NCBI GenBank assembly: GCA_027186245.1
Contig: CP114497.1
Span: 1,123,501-1,187,500 of the forward strand
Direction of reading: 5' to 3'
DNA length: 64,000 nucleotides
Origin: Coriaria nepalensis
Taxonomy: Eukaryota > Streptophyta > Magnoliopsida > Cucurbitales > Coriariaceae
The position numbers were made by a program, and so were the translations under genes. Under the pieces are notes generated by a model. It ran no database searches and had not been told where the DNA came from. It saw only the letters and a list, made by a program, of their open reading frames with translations. Shown piece by piece: positions 41,461 through 53,719 of the stretch (the stretch's first letter is position 1; each line of letters starts with the position of its first letter).

Positions 41461-44400
41461 GTCAACGTACTTATCAATAAGTCCGTGTAGATATCACGGT
41501 GTTGCTTAGCCGACTAAACTTTATCGAGCTCATCGGCGGGAATCTGCAGCTGACAGCTGTTCCTTCAGCTCAGATTAAAAGCAGAAAAGGAGTAATAATC
41601 CAATATGGATAAAACACACGATAGTCTAGATTGCCATCACCGTTAGATTTAATACACACAAACCGTTGATAACATTTTGTCGTCAATCAGACGGCTCTTG
41701 ACAGAAGACTAGGGAAGTGGAGATTCGAACACAAAAACAGGTTAGAAATATTGGAAAACCATTTCTAACTGGTGTCAGATCCTGCAGGAAATAACAACCT
41801 TTCTCTGACGGGCCCCTACTAAATTTAGCCCCCAAATATTGGTGAATATTACGGTTTATGCCATTCCTCCACTCAGGAGAAAGTGGTACTTATTATTATT
41901 TATCACGTGATACAGTGTTAAAAGTTGATGATTGCGGTACGAGAAGTTAAAACTTAGAATGAATAAAACGTCTTGAAAAATGTAGGTACGATTTATCGCT
42001 ACAAAATGAATGATTGTTATTTATTTAATTAATTAATAAAAAATAAAAAATAAAAAAGGGAGAATATTATATTTTTTTTAAGAGAAGTAGGGTCGGAGTG
42101 CAATGTTTATGACATAAGTATTTGGAATATTTATTTTAAGTGGATTTATATTTAATTTTTTATTTTTAGTAGATCATATTTATTTTAATTATTTATATTT
42201 AATTATTTATATATTTTTATAATAAATAGTAAATTAATATGATATTATATTGGAATTTTTTTCCAAATTCAATAACATAAAGCTTTTTTATGTCACATGC
42301 CAACTAATGGTCAGTCTGGTAATATAAAAATGAATTGAATTTGAATGCTAAGTAGCACTCTCACGTTTCCTAATAATTTGTAGGATTTAGATAATGCATA
42401 ACATATTTTATTTTAATGATGTGATATATTAAATATTATTTTTATTTATTAAATATTTATAATTAAGATTAGAATTATTATTTTTATTTTATTTTATTTT
42501 ATTTTATTTTATTTAAAAAGAAATAAAATAGATAACTTTTAAAATGGGTAGAGAATCGCTGACACACGGAGCAACAAAATGGGGCAGTGGTACTTACTTT
42601 TTTGACAGGTGGGACCCACAATTTGAGTCTGAAAGAGGAGATGATATTCTGGTGCAGCTTAGTTACTGTGTCTAGATGTCTCCCAATCCTTGGATCTGTC
42701 AACTGGTTTCTGTGCTTTGGGATTGTCAAAGACACAATGTCCTGATTAGTGGGACCTCTTTTCATCCTCCACCGTTCAAATCCACTGTTTCGGAATTTTT
42801 GGATTTTGGGTATCTTTCAATTTCAAAATCCAAACCACACGTCTCTTTTATTTATATTTTTTCTCTTTTGGTCACAACTCATAATAACCAAAACCACAAC
42901 GCTCTGTTTTTTATGTTCTTCGTGCCTACTACCACCCTATTTCTCTCTTTTTTTTACTTTGAAAAATCCTTAAGATAGATTGAATGAGTTTTTTTTTTTT
43001 ATTATTAGATCCATAAATTTTAATTTATATGTAATTAATTACTATTTATCTAAAAATTTACTATTTAATTTATTATATTTAAGTAATATCGTATATAAAT
43101 ATTTTAAAATTTTAATACTATGGACCATATAATTTATGACAAATCAAATTTCATTTATCATTATAAATATCATAACATTAATTATATAATATATATATAT
43201 TCGTGCATGTGACCTTCTTTCTCTTCATAGTACCGAAAGGCTAAACTAAAAGTAAATGCATGCATGTTAACAGCTTCCTCCTTATTTATTATCCTTTCTT
43301 CTTCTCCATCTTTTTATTTTTTATTTTTTTTTTAACTATTTTTTAAAATAATTTTTTTTATTATATATTATTTTATTACATTGACTAAATAAAGAGGAGA
43401 TTTGATCTGTAAATTAATATAAAATATCATAATATATGTCGGGATTATTGTTATTAAAATAATATTAATTTTATAATTCATTATTTATACTAAGATCCAT
43501 TATTAAATTATTATAATAATTAGTAAGGAGAAGAAATGACATTAGTGATATTAAAGTGTGAACGAAGTAATTAGAACTTTATCTTAAATTAGTGTGACAC
43601 ACACACACACACACAAACCATAGTATAATTTTTTAGTTATCAAATTTGGAGAATACGAGGAGCACTATTATTAATCTTACTATGATTTGGAGAAGTCAAA
43701 ATGTAGTACTCATATAAGTCAAATTATAGACCAATAATATAAGGTAGTATAAAGTTATTATACTACTACATGTCGAGGTTAAAACTCATGTTGAAAACGA
43801 CAGCTTAGAAAAATAAATAATAATTAACTCGAAATAAATTGTAATGATATTAGGAATATTGTATCTCCAAAGAATATGTTATAATTAACTCATAAAGCAA
43901 CATGTATTAATTAATTATTATATAATATTTATGGGTTGCTTTGAGATAAAATAAACTCGAAAGTAGATAGGGATGTGTGTGGGATATTCAATTCAATATG
44001 TCATTTTCTATCTATTATTGCATATAAAATAATATGTCATTTTCACGTTCCAATCACTAGCCATAACCCCACTTTTTATTATTTTTTTATTATTTAATTA
44101 ATTAATTATTTATTTATCTTTTGGTGGTGCTCAACAAGAGTCATTGCGAAGGATGTTGTCATGTTTCTCGATGCCCACTTGTTGGAAAAAAAAAAGTTCC
44201 AAGTCGAATTAGAGCTTTATGCCTTATCATATGCAATCTTACACATAATTTGATACCACTTTCTTTTTTTTATAAATATTTTTATTTATTTATATATATA
44301 AATATGATTCATATATTATATTTATAAATTGATAAATAATTTTATATTATATATATTTAATTCGATCAAATAATTTATTAAATTAATTTTATTTAACAAA

Positions 44401-47400
44401 CTTAAAAAATAATATATAATTTTTAAAAATTTATTAAATACAAATATTTATTTATCTAAATTTTTAAATTTTCGAGTATGTACTTTCTTAAAAATTTGAC
44501 CACTCCTAAATTAATTTCATAAACTTTGCTATAAATATATATATAAATATATTTATTTGTTATTACCCTTTTTAAGATTAATAAATGATTTAAAGGAATA
44601 TATTTATATTTACATTATATTATTATGGGGATAGATACCACCCCAAATCCTCCGTACGTGCAAGTTGGTGTAATAAATATATGTCGATAAATATAAAATA
44701 ATACTACATAATTTTTGAATAAATATAATATATTAATTTATTTTAATTATCATATAATTTTATTAAAATAAAAATTATATATATAATTAAAATTTATTAT
44801 AACATTAATAATACATGTTCGGTCGAAGAAGAAGAGAGGATAAAGAAAGAACCTTCGTGGACCGTCCACTAAAGAGGATATTTATTAGTGATGTGTCACT
44901 TTCTCCAACATGTTTATAAATTTAAGGATAAAAATATGAGGCATCCAATCAAAAGACGATATATACATAATATCTCGTGATATCGCGATATTTTGAACGT
45001 TTACTATCCTTTTAAATTTCCTTCTCAGATCGTGATTATTATGACTTTCTATGTAAACTATATATGTAAGGCATATGGGAAAAACGAGATTGAAACGAAA
45101 TATCGCGAAGACATATAAAAAATATATATATATTTATATTTTATTTATAATTTAATTAAAAAAAATATTTATGAGTTTTTACTTGTAATAATTTGTAGTC
45201 CAAATCAGGTTTGATCGGAATGAGACATCTTTAGGTTCCTTTTTTTTCTTATTCTATCATTGAATCACAGCAATGTTAGGTGAAAGTAGAGACCCGAGAG
45301 CTTATAATTTATCGAGAAATTTTATTGACGTGGAAAATGTCCATGTCACCTATTAACATTTAATTTAAAATAATTAAAGATGAGATAATTTATATATAAT
45401 ATAAATATAAAAATTTAATAGTTTAAATTATTGAAAATATTTTTCTTTAAAATTATAAGAATAATATAAATATGTCGTGATATTCCGTAATAAATATATA
45501 TTTAAGTTGTTGTCTATCCATACATAATAGGATTATGGCAGCGACAATATACCCTTTGTCCTAATTAACTTCGTTTTTTTGTTTTTTTTTTTTTGTTTGG
45601 TCCATCCAGGCCCTTGTTTCATTGACTATATAAGAGGGATATATTTTATAAATTAATTGATCATATTATTTATTATATAAATATATAATTGTGACATAGT
45701 TTAATTATATTAATTAGATCACGTGACCATGATAGTAGAGCAATAGCAATATAATTGTGACGTAGTTTAAATTGATTGAGAAATCTCAGAAAGTCTCATA
45801 ATTCTTTTGAACACGTTACGTGTTGAATATTGAGATAAATATTTAGATTTTTTATTCTTTTAAAATTTAACTTAGTCAAGATTTTATATAATTTTTTTTC
45901 TTATATATTTTTTTAAATATAAAATTTAATTTATTAAGTTCATATTTTTAAAATATTAAAATATAAATATTATTAAATTATATGATATATTTAATTTTGT
46001 AATTTTAATTTATTTTTTAATATTTATAATTAAATATAAAATATATATATTTTTTTTATTTTTTTAAAGAATATATTATATATTAAAGATAAAAAAAAAT
46101 TACAACTTAATTAATAAAATATCTGATCTATTTTTAAATAAAATTTATAAATAACTTATATAAGAATTATATAATCAAATTCAATAATAAAAGATAAATA
46201 ATTAAATTAAATAATAAATTAAAGTCCGATCATTAAAAAAAAAAAAAAAACTTCCACATAAAAATTATTAATACAAAATAAAACTCAACAAAAAATTGTT
46301 TATTAAATATAAACAAATATTATTTATTAGTTTGATTACCAGACGCTGAGAGGCCCCCCCCCCCCCCGGGACAACAAATTTTATGGTTTTGAAAAGAAAC
46401 AAATCCCAACACGGACCTTGACGAAACAAACTCCAGTTTCTGTTTCAATGTGGGGACCACTTTTATACCTTGTCATCCATGTGGATTGTGGGATGGTTTT
46501 TTCTTTTTACCGCCGCATAAATTTTGTTTTTATTACGAATGAATATGATATTAAAAATTATCCATACATAAAATTATAATAATTAATACGGATTCTTATT
46601 TTAAAATCCGTACAATGACATGATGCCTATACGGGTCTACCCGGTTACCCATGCCCGCCGCTCTACCTCTACCTCCACATCTACTACTTCTCCGTCGCTA
46701 TTCCCATCCCCATCACACGTTCACGTTAATAAATTTAGAGAGAGAAGATGAAGATAGAGTCAGGGAGAGAGAGAGAGTTTCCACGTTGATTGGTGCAGAC
46801 TGCGGAGGCTTTTTTTTGTGGAAATTTAGGCGCAATTGTCAATGTGAGATATTGAAAGAGATTCATTAACAAACAGTTTGAGAATCTTATACGATAAAGA
46901 TCCAAATTACCCCGACATATCACGGGAAATTGACTGAACATTAATCAGGCATGTAAAGGAAGTTGTTGCGGACTTGTCTTTTTCTGACATTGGGGGTGGA
47001 ATTCATGAAATCATCTGTCCGTTAATTATTAAATTCTTTAAATAATATATTATATAATATTTTTAAATTACTAATTTTATAAATAATTTTATATTATATT
47101 TTATATATATAAAGAGAAAAAAAAATATATTCAATATTAATAAAATAAAAAAAATAAGAGGGAAAAAAAATAAAAAAATAATTTGAATAATTTAATGAAT
47201 GAAATAGATGTGATCCCTTCGGTCTTGGGTTATTGTCGTTATCTCATGTTTCAATGTTAGGATGGCCTCTCCACCACTCCACAATACTCATCTTACTTTC
47301 AATTTAGTCCCTTCATTACTTTATTCATTTCTATATGTATTTTCGTAAGTGCCTCATTCTCAATTAAGCCCAGCATCTAACTAAGCCTCTCCACTTGAAA

Positions 47401-48166
47401 AATGATGTGTATCACCCTTCCTTGTTTTATTCTATGAAACTCTCTCAAAAAGTCAACTTTTTCTAAAAAAATTATATATATTAATAATATAAATTATGAG
47501 AAATTATTAAAATTGATCCATATATTATAAATTATTTATTAATACAGCAGTGTCGTCGCTACACATCATATCTCTATTGTCTGAATAATCTCGTAACCTC
47601 TCCCATGAATATCATACAATGATATAATCACGATAAAAATATATCATTTCGCGTGAAGTTTGGGTAGGTGGGGGTCAGCTACGGTGGGGGTCAGCTACGG
47701 TGGGACCCACATGTTAATTTAGCCTGTATGCCACTAATTCTGATGTGACCCCACCCAATACCAATGCACCCTTGAAAGAGAAAACCAAACGTTCGTTTTC
47801 TTTTGGATAAAAGAGAGAAAAATATTAATAAAAAAGTGGGCTTTACGCGCTAGTTTTAGACGCGCCTTTTCGCCATGCTGGGATCTTTAAGCCTAATGCT
47901 GGGACCGGATGATGAGTAAGTGGGCTTTTCACGTGGGCCCACAAAGACATTCTAAAAAAAAACTGAATGATTCATGTTTGAGGGTCTATAATTAAACAAG
48001 AGAAAGCCACGTGTCCAACGTGGTCTGTTTGGTGACGAGTTTGTCTCTTTCCCAAGTTATTATGAATTTTGTTTTAGGCCGAAGTCCTCTTCCCATTATT
48101 ATAATGGGCCAATCAAAATTTCAACGTTTTTTTTTTTTTTTTTTTTTTCTTATTTTATTAATTTTC

Positions 48167-48202
<36 letters not shown>

Positions 48203-49129
48203 TTATATGTTGGAGAATTTTATGCACTCGTTAGTCAATAGTCATAGGATGATTTATTTTGAAAAATAAATAAATAAATAAAAAATTTGGAGCTACCTCA
48301 AGTTGTGATGTCCTTTTCTTCTTCTTAGATTGAATTGTCGTCTTCCAGTTGGGCCTGGACTTCTTATCCTCCTTCATTCATCAAGTCTTTTTCCTTCACG
48401 GGCTTTGTGGGCCTCTCATCATCCCTCCATTTCTCTATGAAGGTGTTTATAAATCGTGGATGAACGAGTCTTTAAATAATATAATTATTTTTAATATTAT
48501 ATAATCATTCTTAAATAAACTGTGTTCCATTTGGGGGAAGTTGTAGAAAATTGAAAGTAAGGTAAAAAAAGTGAATTTATATAGTAATATTATTATGTAC
48601 ATCTTTGATTTTTCTCCATTTCAAATTTTAAACCATAATCTAACTTCACCTCGCAAATCTCGCTCCAAAATCCAAATCAAAAGCTTTACTTAGCAATTAA
48701 GTGTGTATTAAAAATAAGGGGAAAAAATAAAACTTTATCTACACGAAACAAAACGTAGCAAAAAATGTGGCACAAGCGTATGATTTGAAAAGGAAAAAGA
48801 TAAAAATAAAAATCATATTTTTTTCATCCCAATACAATATGAATAATTTTCCTCTCGCTTTCCAATTTTGGCGAAGGAGAAAAACGATTACAAGTAGTTG
48901 ACCCAGAAATCTAGGTGTACTCTTCTTCCCCCTTTTGGAGTTTGGATCAATCCCAGAAAGAATAAAACTTTCAATTTTTGATCGCTCCATCATCGATCGT
49001 AAGTTTTTTTTTTAATCCATTTTCTTCACTAGATCTGACAGATTTTTTTTTTCTTTCAAATTCTGCACATTACTGTTTCATTTTCTTGTTTTTCACCATA
49101 AAGTTTTAATTTTTATTATATGCGTCAAG
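41461..49129. other. 7.7-kb AT-rich region without a recognisable gene
   Basis: No exon chain or RNA gene is recognised. It contains (CA)8 at about 43599-43614, C14 at 46354-46367, a 16-bp unit repeated 2.3 times at 47668-47704, T22 at 48127-48148 and (TA)14 at 48172-48199. An 11-bp inverted repeat with arms at 44983-44993 and 45098-45108 encloses about 100 bp. Less AT-rich islands occur at 41460-41860, 42540-42950, 46600-46960 and 47640-48120, but their open frames look random. The last 100-200 bp is the leader of the transporter gene. Confidence 0.55.
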
Positions 49130-50593
49130 ATGGATAGCAATTATTCTGCTAAGACCAGATACGTAGAATTGCAATCCCATACCGATACACAAAACCTCAG
49201 ATCCTTACACAAAACCCATCTTAATTCCGTCCCCCTTGATGAAGAAGGTCTTATAGAATCTCATAATACCGATTCCCACGAAGATGATTTTGATGATATC
49301 GACAACTACGCTCTCAAAATCGAAAACCCCTCAACTGGGTCCGGAATTTCCGGTGCCGTTTTCAACCTGACCACATCAATTATAGGTGCCGGAATTATGG
49401 CCCTACCCGCCACCATGAAGGTGCTTGGATTAGTCCTAGGGTTTGTCATGATAATTTTGATGGGCCTTTTATCTGAAATAAGCGTCAAATTATTGGTTAG
49501 GTTTTCAGTTTTATGCAAGGCGGAGTCTTATGGAGAAGTTGTCCAATATGCATTGGGAAAAACCATGAGGGTAGTATCAGAAATTTGTATAATCATAAAC
49601 AATGCTGGTGTTTTAGTCGTTTACTTGATCATTATGGGTGATGTAATGTCCGGTTCGCTTCATCATATTGGAGTTTTCGATCAATGGCTGGGAAATGGTA
49701 TATGGGATCATAGAAAGCTTGTGATTTTAGCTGTTGTGGTGGTTTTTCTCGCCCCACTTTGTGCCTTGGACAAGATAGATTCTTTAAGCTTGACTTCTGC
49801 TGCATCAGTTGCTCTTGCTGTTATCTTCGTGGTAGTTGCTTGTGCAATTGCTTCCATAAAGCTTTTTGAGGGGAAAATTGAAAATCCAAGGATGGGCCCG
49901 GATTTGGGGTCGAAAAAGGCGATCCTGGACTTACTTGTAGTGATACCAATTATGACTAATGCTTATGTTTGTCACTTTAATGTTCAACCTATTTATAATG
50001 AGCTTGAAGGGAGATCTCCTCAAAAGATGAACAGAGTTGGTAGAATAACTACTATTGTTTGCATTGTGGTCTATGCTCTAACTGCAATTTCCGGGTATTT
50101 ACTTTTCGGAAAAGATACCGAATCCGATGTGTTGACCAACTTTGACCGGAATCTTGGAATAAGATTTAGTTCGGCTTTGAACTATGTTGTCCGGGTTGGT
50201 TACATTCTTCATCTGGTTCTTGTTTTTCCGGTGGTGCATTTCTCATTAAGGCAAACAGTGGATTCCTTGTTGTTTAAGGAATCTCCTCCACTCTCGGAAA
50301 GTAGGAAGAGGTGTTTGATCTTGACAGGTGTTCTTTTGGGGCTTATTTATTTCGGGTCTACTATGATTCCAAATATTTGGACTGCCTTTAAATTTACTGG
50401 GGCAACCACTGCTGTTTCTCTAGGGTTTATTTTTCCATCACTTATTGCATTGAAGATAAGTAGTAGGGAGGGTCTAAAGCTTCTGAGTTTTCCTGAAAGG
50501 TTCTTGTCTTGGTCGATGCTTGTTTTGGCAGTAGTAGTTGGGATCGTCGGAACGGTTGGAAATGTCTGTAGCTTTAACAGCAAATCGGAATAA
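49130..50593 (+). CDS. Vacuolar-type amino-acid transporter, AVT6/SNAT-like
   Basis: A single exon of 487 codons. After a polar N-terminus of about 70 residues, the first helix carries SGAVFNLTTSIIGAGIMALP, the signature of the AAAP (AVT/SLC38) family. About eleven membrane helices follow, ending in VVGIVGTVGNV. Relatives export neutral or acidic amino acids from the vacuole by proton coupling. Recall points to the AVT6 subgroup (Arabidopsis At1g80510). The start fits the family; no upstream in-frame ATG competes. The nearest neighbour, a PPR gene, is convergent. No defects are seen. Confidence 0.9.
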   Translation: MDSNYSAKTRYVELQSHTDTQNLRSLHKTHLNSVPLDEEGLIESHNTDSHEDDFDDIDNYALKIENPSTGSGISGAVFNLTTSIIGAGIMALPATMKVLGLVLGFVMIILMGLLSEISVKLLVRFSVLCKAESYGEVVQYALGKTMRVVSEICIIINNAGVLVVYLIIMGDVMSGSLHHIGVFDQWLGNGIWDHRKLVILAVVVVFLAPLCALDKIDSLSLTSAASVALAVIFVVVACAIASIKLFEGKIENPRMGPDLGSKKAILDLLVVIPIMTNAYVCHFNVQPIYNELEGRSPQKMNRVGRITTIVCIVVYALTAISGYLLFGKDTESDVLTNFDRNLGIRFSSALNYVVRVGYILHLVLVFPVVHFSLRQTVDSLLFKESPPLSESRKRCLILTGVLLGLIYFGSTMIPNIWTAFKFTGATTAVSLGFIFPSLIALKISSREGLKLLSFPERFLSWSMLVLAVVVGIVGTVGNVCSFNSKSE

Positions 50594-51547
50594 TCGTATT
50601 TATTCCTCATGGGTTCTCGGTGATTCTGCTGACTAGTCATGGGCTAAAAGAAAGTGTTTTAAGGAATGATTAGATGCTGCAATGGAAGTTTTTGATAGTT
50701 GAGAGAAGGGGGGATTTGATTGAGCTGGACTGGACTCTGTATAAAGTTTGGCTCAGCAGAAGTGACACGAGTAAGTTATATTGATTGATTCTTGAGAGAA
50801 ATTCTTATTGGAAATTATGCTACTCCCTTGTAGTTTTCTTCTACCTGTATAATAAAGCAGATATCATACTGCTTGTTTTTTTTTATTTTTAAATATTCTA
50901 TTTGTATTTTCTTGTTCTAGATAGGAAGATATCTGTTACAGTTTGCGGACATATACTTCGTTATTTGGGAAAAAAGGGGGGGGGGGACATATACTTCATT
51001 TTTAGATGATCTGTCCATAAAAAAAAAAGAAAAAAAATTCTTTTCTGGTTAGTGAAATCAGAAAAAAAATTTATGCATGTGTTATCAAATATGGCTGGCT
51101 TCTGTTATCGATCATCATTATCATTTAAGTTCATTCTCGTTATTTTTTAAATCAGTTATATGATTGCAGATTTTTTAAGTTATATTATATTTTCACATAT
51201 TATTGTCCAATTCAAGTTATAGGCTGTTTTTTTTATCACCTTCATCAAATTTTCAACGGCCTATTCTTTATTTACACCAATCACTTATCTACCAATTTAA
51301 ACTTTATTAAGACTATATTTAGTCTCTTTTGCATATTATCAAATCTTTAATCCTATATTCTTAATTCTATCAGTACTTGTTTAATCAATAAAATGAAGAT
51401 AAGTCCTGAAATGAGACCTGTTATTTATAGATTGTATCAAATTCAAGTTTACAATTGATAAAATGAAAAATAAATAAAGAAATAAAATTCCTTGAAAAAT
51501 TTCTCTTTGCTATAACAAATTCCTTGTTCGTGAGCCACTCATCATAC
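50594..51547. other. 3' flanks between the transporter and PPR genes
   Basis: AT-rich, with a G-rich homopolymer at about 50976-50986. No gene is recognised. Confidence 0.5.
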
Positions 51548-53719
51548 TTATTTTTCATCAATTTCCTTCCTTTCTCCCATGGATTCTTCCATGGCAGTAA
51601 CTAGCTTTTCAGCCTCTTCAACCTCTCCAGCCTTCACAAGGAGATCAACCATACAAGTATGATGATCTGCTGACTGGGTAATCCCGTAATCTGGCTGCAT
51701 GGAATTGAAATAGTCCCATCCTTTATCTACGAATCCCGCACGGCTACAAGCTCGTAGAATTGCTAGAAAACTTATCTTGTCAGGCAAAACTCCGGAACCT
51801 TCCATTTGTTCGAAAACTGTAATGGCTTCTTCAAACAGTCCATTTTGTACACAGCCATCTAACACTACATTCCATGTGATTATATCCCGGACAAACATCA
51901 ATTCGAAAATGCGAAGCCCATCTAGATTACTACCACACTTGAAATACATTGTCATGAGAGCATTAGAAACTATCAAACAATAACTGAATCCAAGTTTTTC
52001 TACCATGGTATGGATTTGAGGACCAAGTTTAGGAGCATTTTTATGTGAAGCACGAGCAATGAGAAGAAGGGTAGTAAATGTTGACTGATTCGGTTTCAAT
52101 CCATCGCATAACATGTCAAGGAACAACTCAAAGGCAATAAATCCTTCTCCAGCTTTCTCATGACCCGATATAACAGTATTCCAAGAGACCACATCCCTTT
52201 CTGGCATTTGGTCAAAAGTTCTCTGAGCGTTTTCCAACATGTCATTATCTGCAAATGCAGAAATAAGAGAGTTCCAAGAAACAGTATCTTTAACTTTCAT
52301 TGTACTAAAAACCTGAGATGCATCTTCAACCCTTTTGCATTTTGAATACATAGAGATCAACCCATTTCCAACAAATGAGTTAAACTGTGACCTTGTTTTA
52401 ATAGTGAGTGAGTGTATTTGCTTACCTGCCTCAGCCCAACCCATATTTGCACAGGCAAAAAGAACACTGGTGAAACATGAATGGGTTATAGCAGTTTTTG
52501 ACATATGAAGCTCAGAAAATAACCATAAAGCTTCTTCGATTTGTCCATTTTCTACAAGCCCTGCAATCATGGCTGCCCAGGAAACAGAGTTTCTTATAGG
52601 CATTCTAGAAAACATAGGTTTTGCTTCTTCAAGCATTCCATTCTGCGCATATGCAGTGATCATAGCATTCCAAGCAACCACATTTGGAATCGGAATCTGA
52701 TTGAAAATATTTCTAGCCTCATTGATCCTCCCATTTTGAGCAAATGCAGCCAACATTGTTGTTTGTATTGAGACATCTTTTTGGAGATTTCTTTTATATA
52801 ACTCGATGACCTCATTTATTCTATTGCATTGAGAAAATGATGATATCATAGTTGTCCATGAGTATTCGTTCCTTTCTGGCATTGATTCGAAGAATTCACG
52901 TGCAAGTTCTAAACTCCCATTTCTTGTATAGGCATTCAAAATTGCTGTCCCCACTTGAACATCGTCTTCATGTCCCGTTTTTATAGCAACAGTCCTAAAA
53001 CAATTAACCAAATTCAAATCATTCAAACCCGTTACTGCCGATAAAGCAATGACCAATGTAGACTGTTCTAGCCTTACACCATTCTTAAACATTGTAGAAA
53101 AAATGAGCCATGCTTTTATATACTCACTTATCTCGACATACCCAGAGATCATAACCAACCAAGACACAGCATTTTTCTCCTCCATGGAATCGAAAAGCTC
53201 ACGAGCTTCGGCCACCATTCCATAATGGCAATAACCAGTAATCATGGAGTTCCATGACGCCATGTTTCTTTCAGGCATCACATCGAACACCTTTCGGGCA
53301 TACCTCAATTCCCCGTTTCGTACATACCCAGAAACCATAGCATTCCAAGAAACAACATTACGCTCCGGCATCGAATCAAAAACCTTGCGAGCTTCATCTA
53401 TAAGCCCATTCTTCGCATACCCGTCGATTAGGATAGTCCAGGTCCTCACGTTCTTGTCTGGAAACGCGTTGAAGAGCGTTTGTGCTTCGTGTAAAAGCCC
53501 GTTCTTGGTGTAGGCCGAGATCATGATGTTCCAAGAGACTTGATCTCTTTGAGACATGGATTCGAACACCTTGCGTGCGTCTGTAAGCCGGCCGAGTTCG
53601 GCAAGACGTTGTATAGTTTGGTTGCATCGGTAGAGGAGATGATGAGGTTTGGGCTTGTGTTGTGGTCGGAGAGGGAGAGTCGAGAGAGAGCGGTAGTGAA
53701 GGAGAAGACGATGTATCAT
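51548..53719 (-). CDS. PLS-type pentatricopeptide repeat protein, probably organellar
   Basis: An intronless frame of 723 codons. The N-terminus (MIHRLLLHYRSLSTLPLRPQ) is basic, Ser/Leu-rich and free of acidic residues, as in a mitochondrial or plastid transit peptide. About 17-18 PPR units follow, many with the PLS-class consensus MPERNVVSWNAMVSGYVRNG. The protein should bind organellar RNA by the two-residue-per-repeat code and take part in editing, splicing or stability. The C-terminus reaches HHTCMVDLLVKAGEVEEAE, the start of the usual E domain, then ends early with MGERKEIDEK. The E domain is cut short and no E+ or DYW domain is present. Whether this is natural or a recent truncation cannot be told from this copy. 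Confidence 0.88.
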   Translation of the reverse strand: MIHRLLLHYRSLSTLPLRPQHKPKPHHLLYRCNQTIQRLAELGRLTDARKVFESMSQRDQVSWNIMISAYTKNGLLHEAQTLFNAFPDKNVRTWTILIDGYAKNGLIDEARKVFDSMPERNVVSWNAMVSGYVRNGELRYARKVFDVMPERNMASWNSMITGYCHYGMVAEARELFDSMEEKNAVSWLVMISGYVEISEYIKAWLIFSTMFKNGVRLEQSTLVIALSAVTGLNDLNLVNCFRTVAIKTGHEDDVQVGTAILNAYTRNGSLELAREFFESMPERNEYSWTTMISSFSQCNRINEVIELYKRNLQKDVSIQTTMLAAFAQNGRINEARNIFNQIPIPNVVAWNAMITAYAQNGMLEEAKPMFSRMPIRNSVSWAAMIAGLVENGQIEEALWLFSELHMSKTAITHSCFTSVLFACANMGWAEAGKQIHSLTIKTRSQFNSFVGNGLISMYSKCKRVEDASQVFSTMKVKDTVSWNSLISAFADNDMLENAQRTFDQMPERDVVSWNTVISGHEKAGEGFIAFELFLDMLCDGLKPNQSTFTTLLLIARASHKNAPKLGPQIHTMVEKLGFSYCLIVSNALMTMYFKCGSNLDGLRIFELMFVRDIITWNVVLDGCVQNGLFEEAITVFEQMEGSGVLPDKISFLAILRACSRAGFVDKGWDYFNSMQPDYGITQSADHHTCMVDLLVKAGEVEEAEKLVTAMEESMGERKEIDEK

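Noticed and set aside
41715..41795. Possible tRNA on the minus strand (GTTCGAATC B-box-like word near 41724)
   Set aside because: No matching A box, anticodon arm or acceptor stem can be folded around it.
42676..42978. 100-codon ORF in the AT-rich gap
   Set aside because: Two frames are open at once, the peptide is Phe/Leu/Ser-rich, and there is no exon context.
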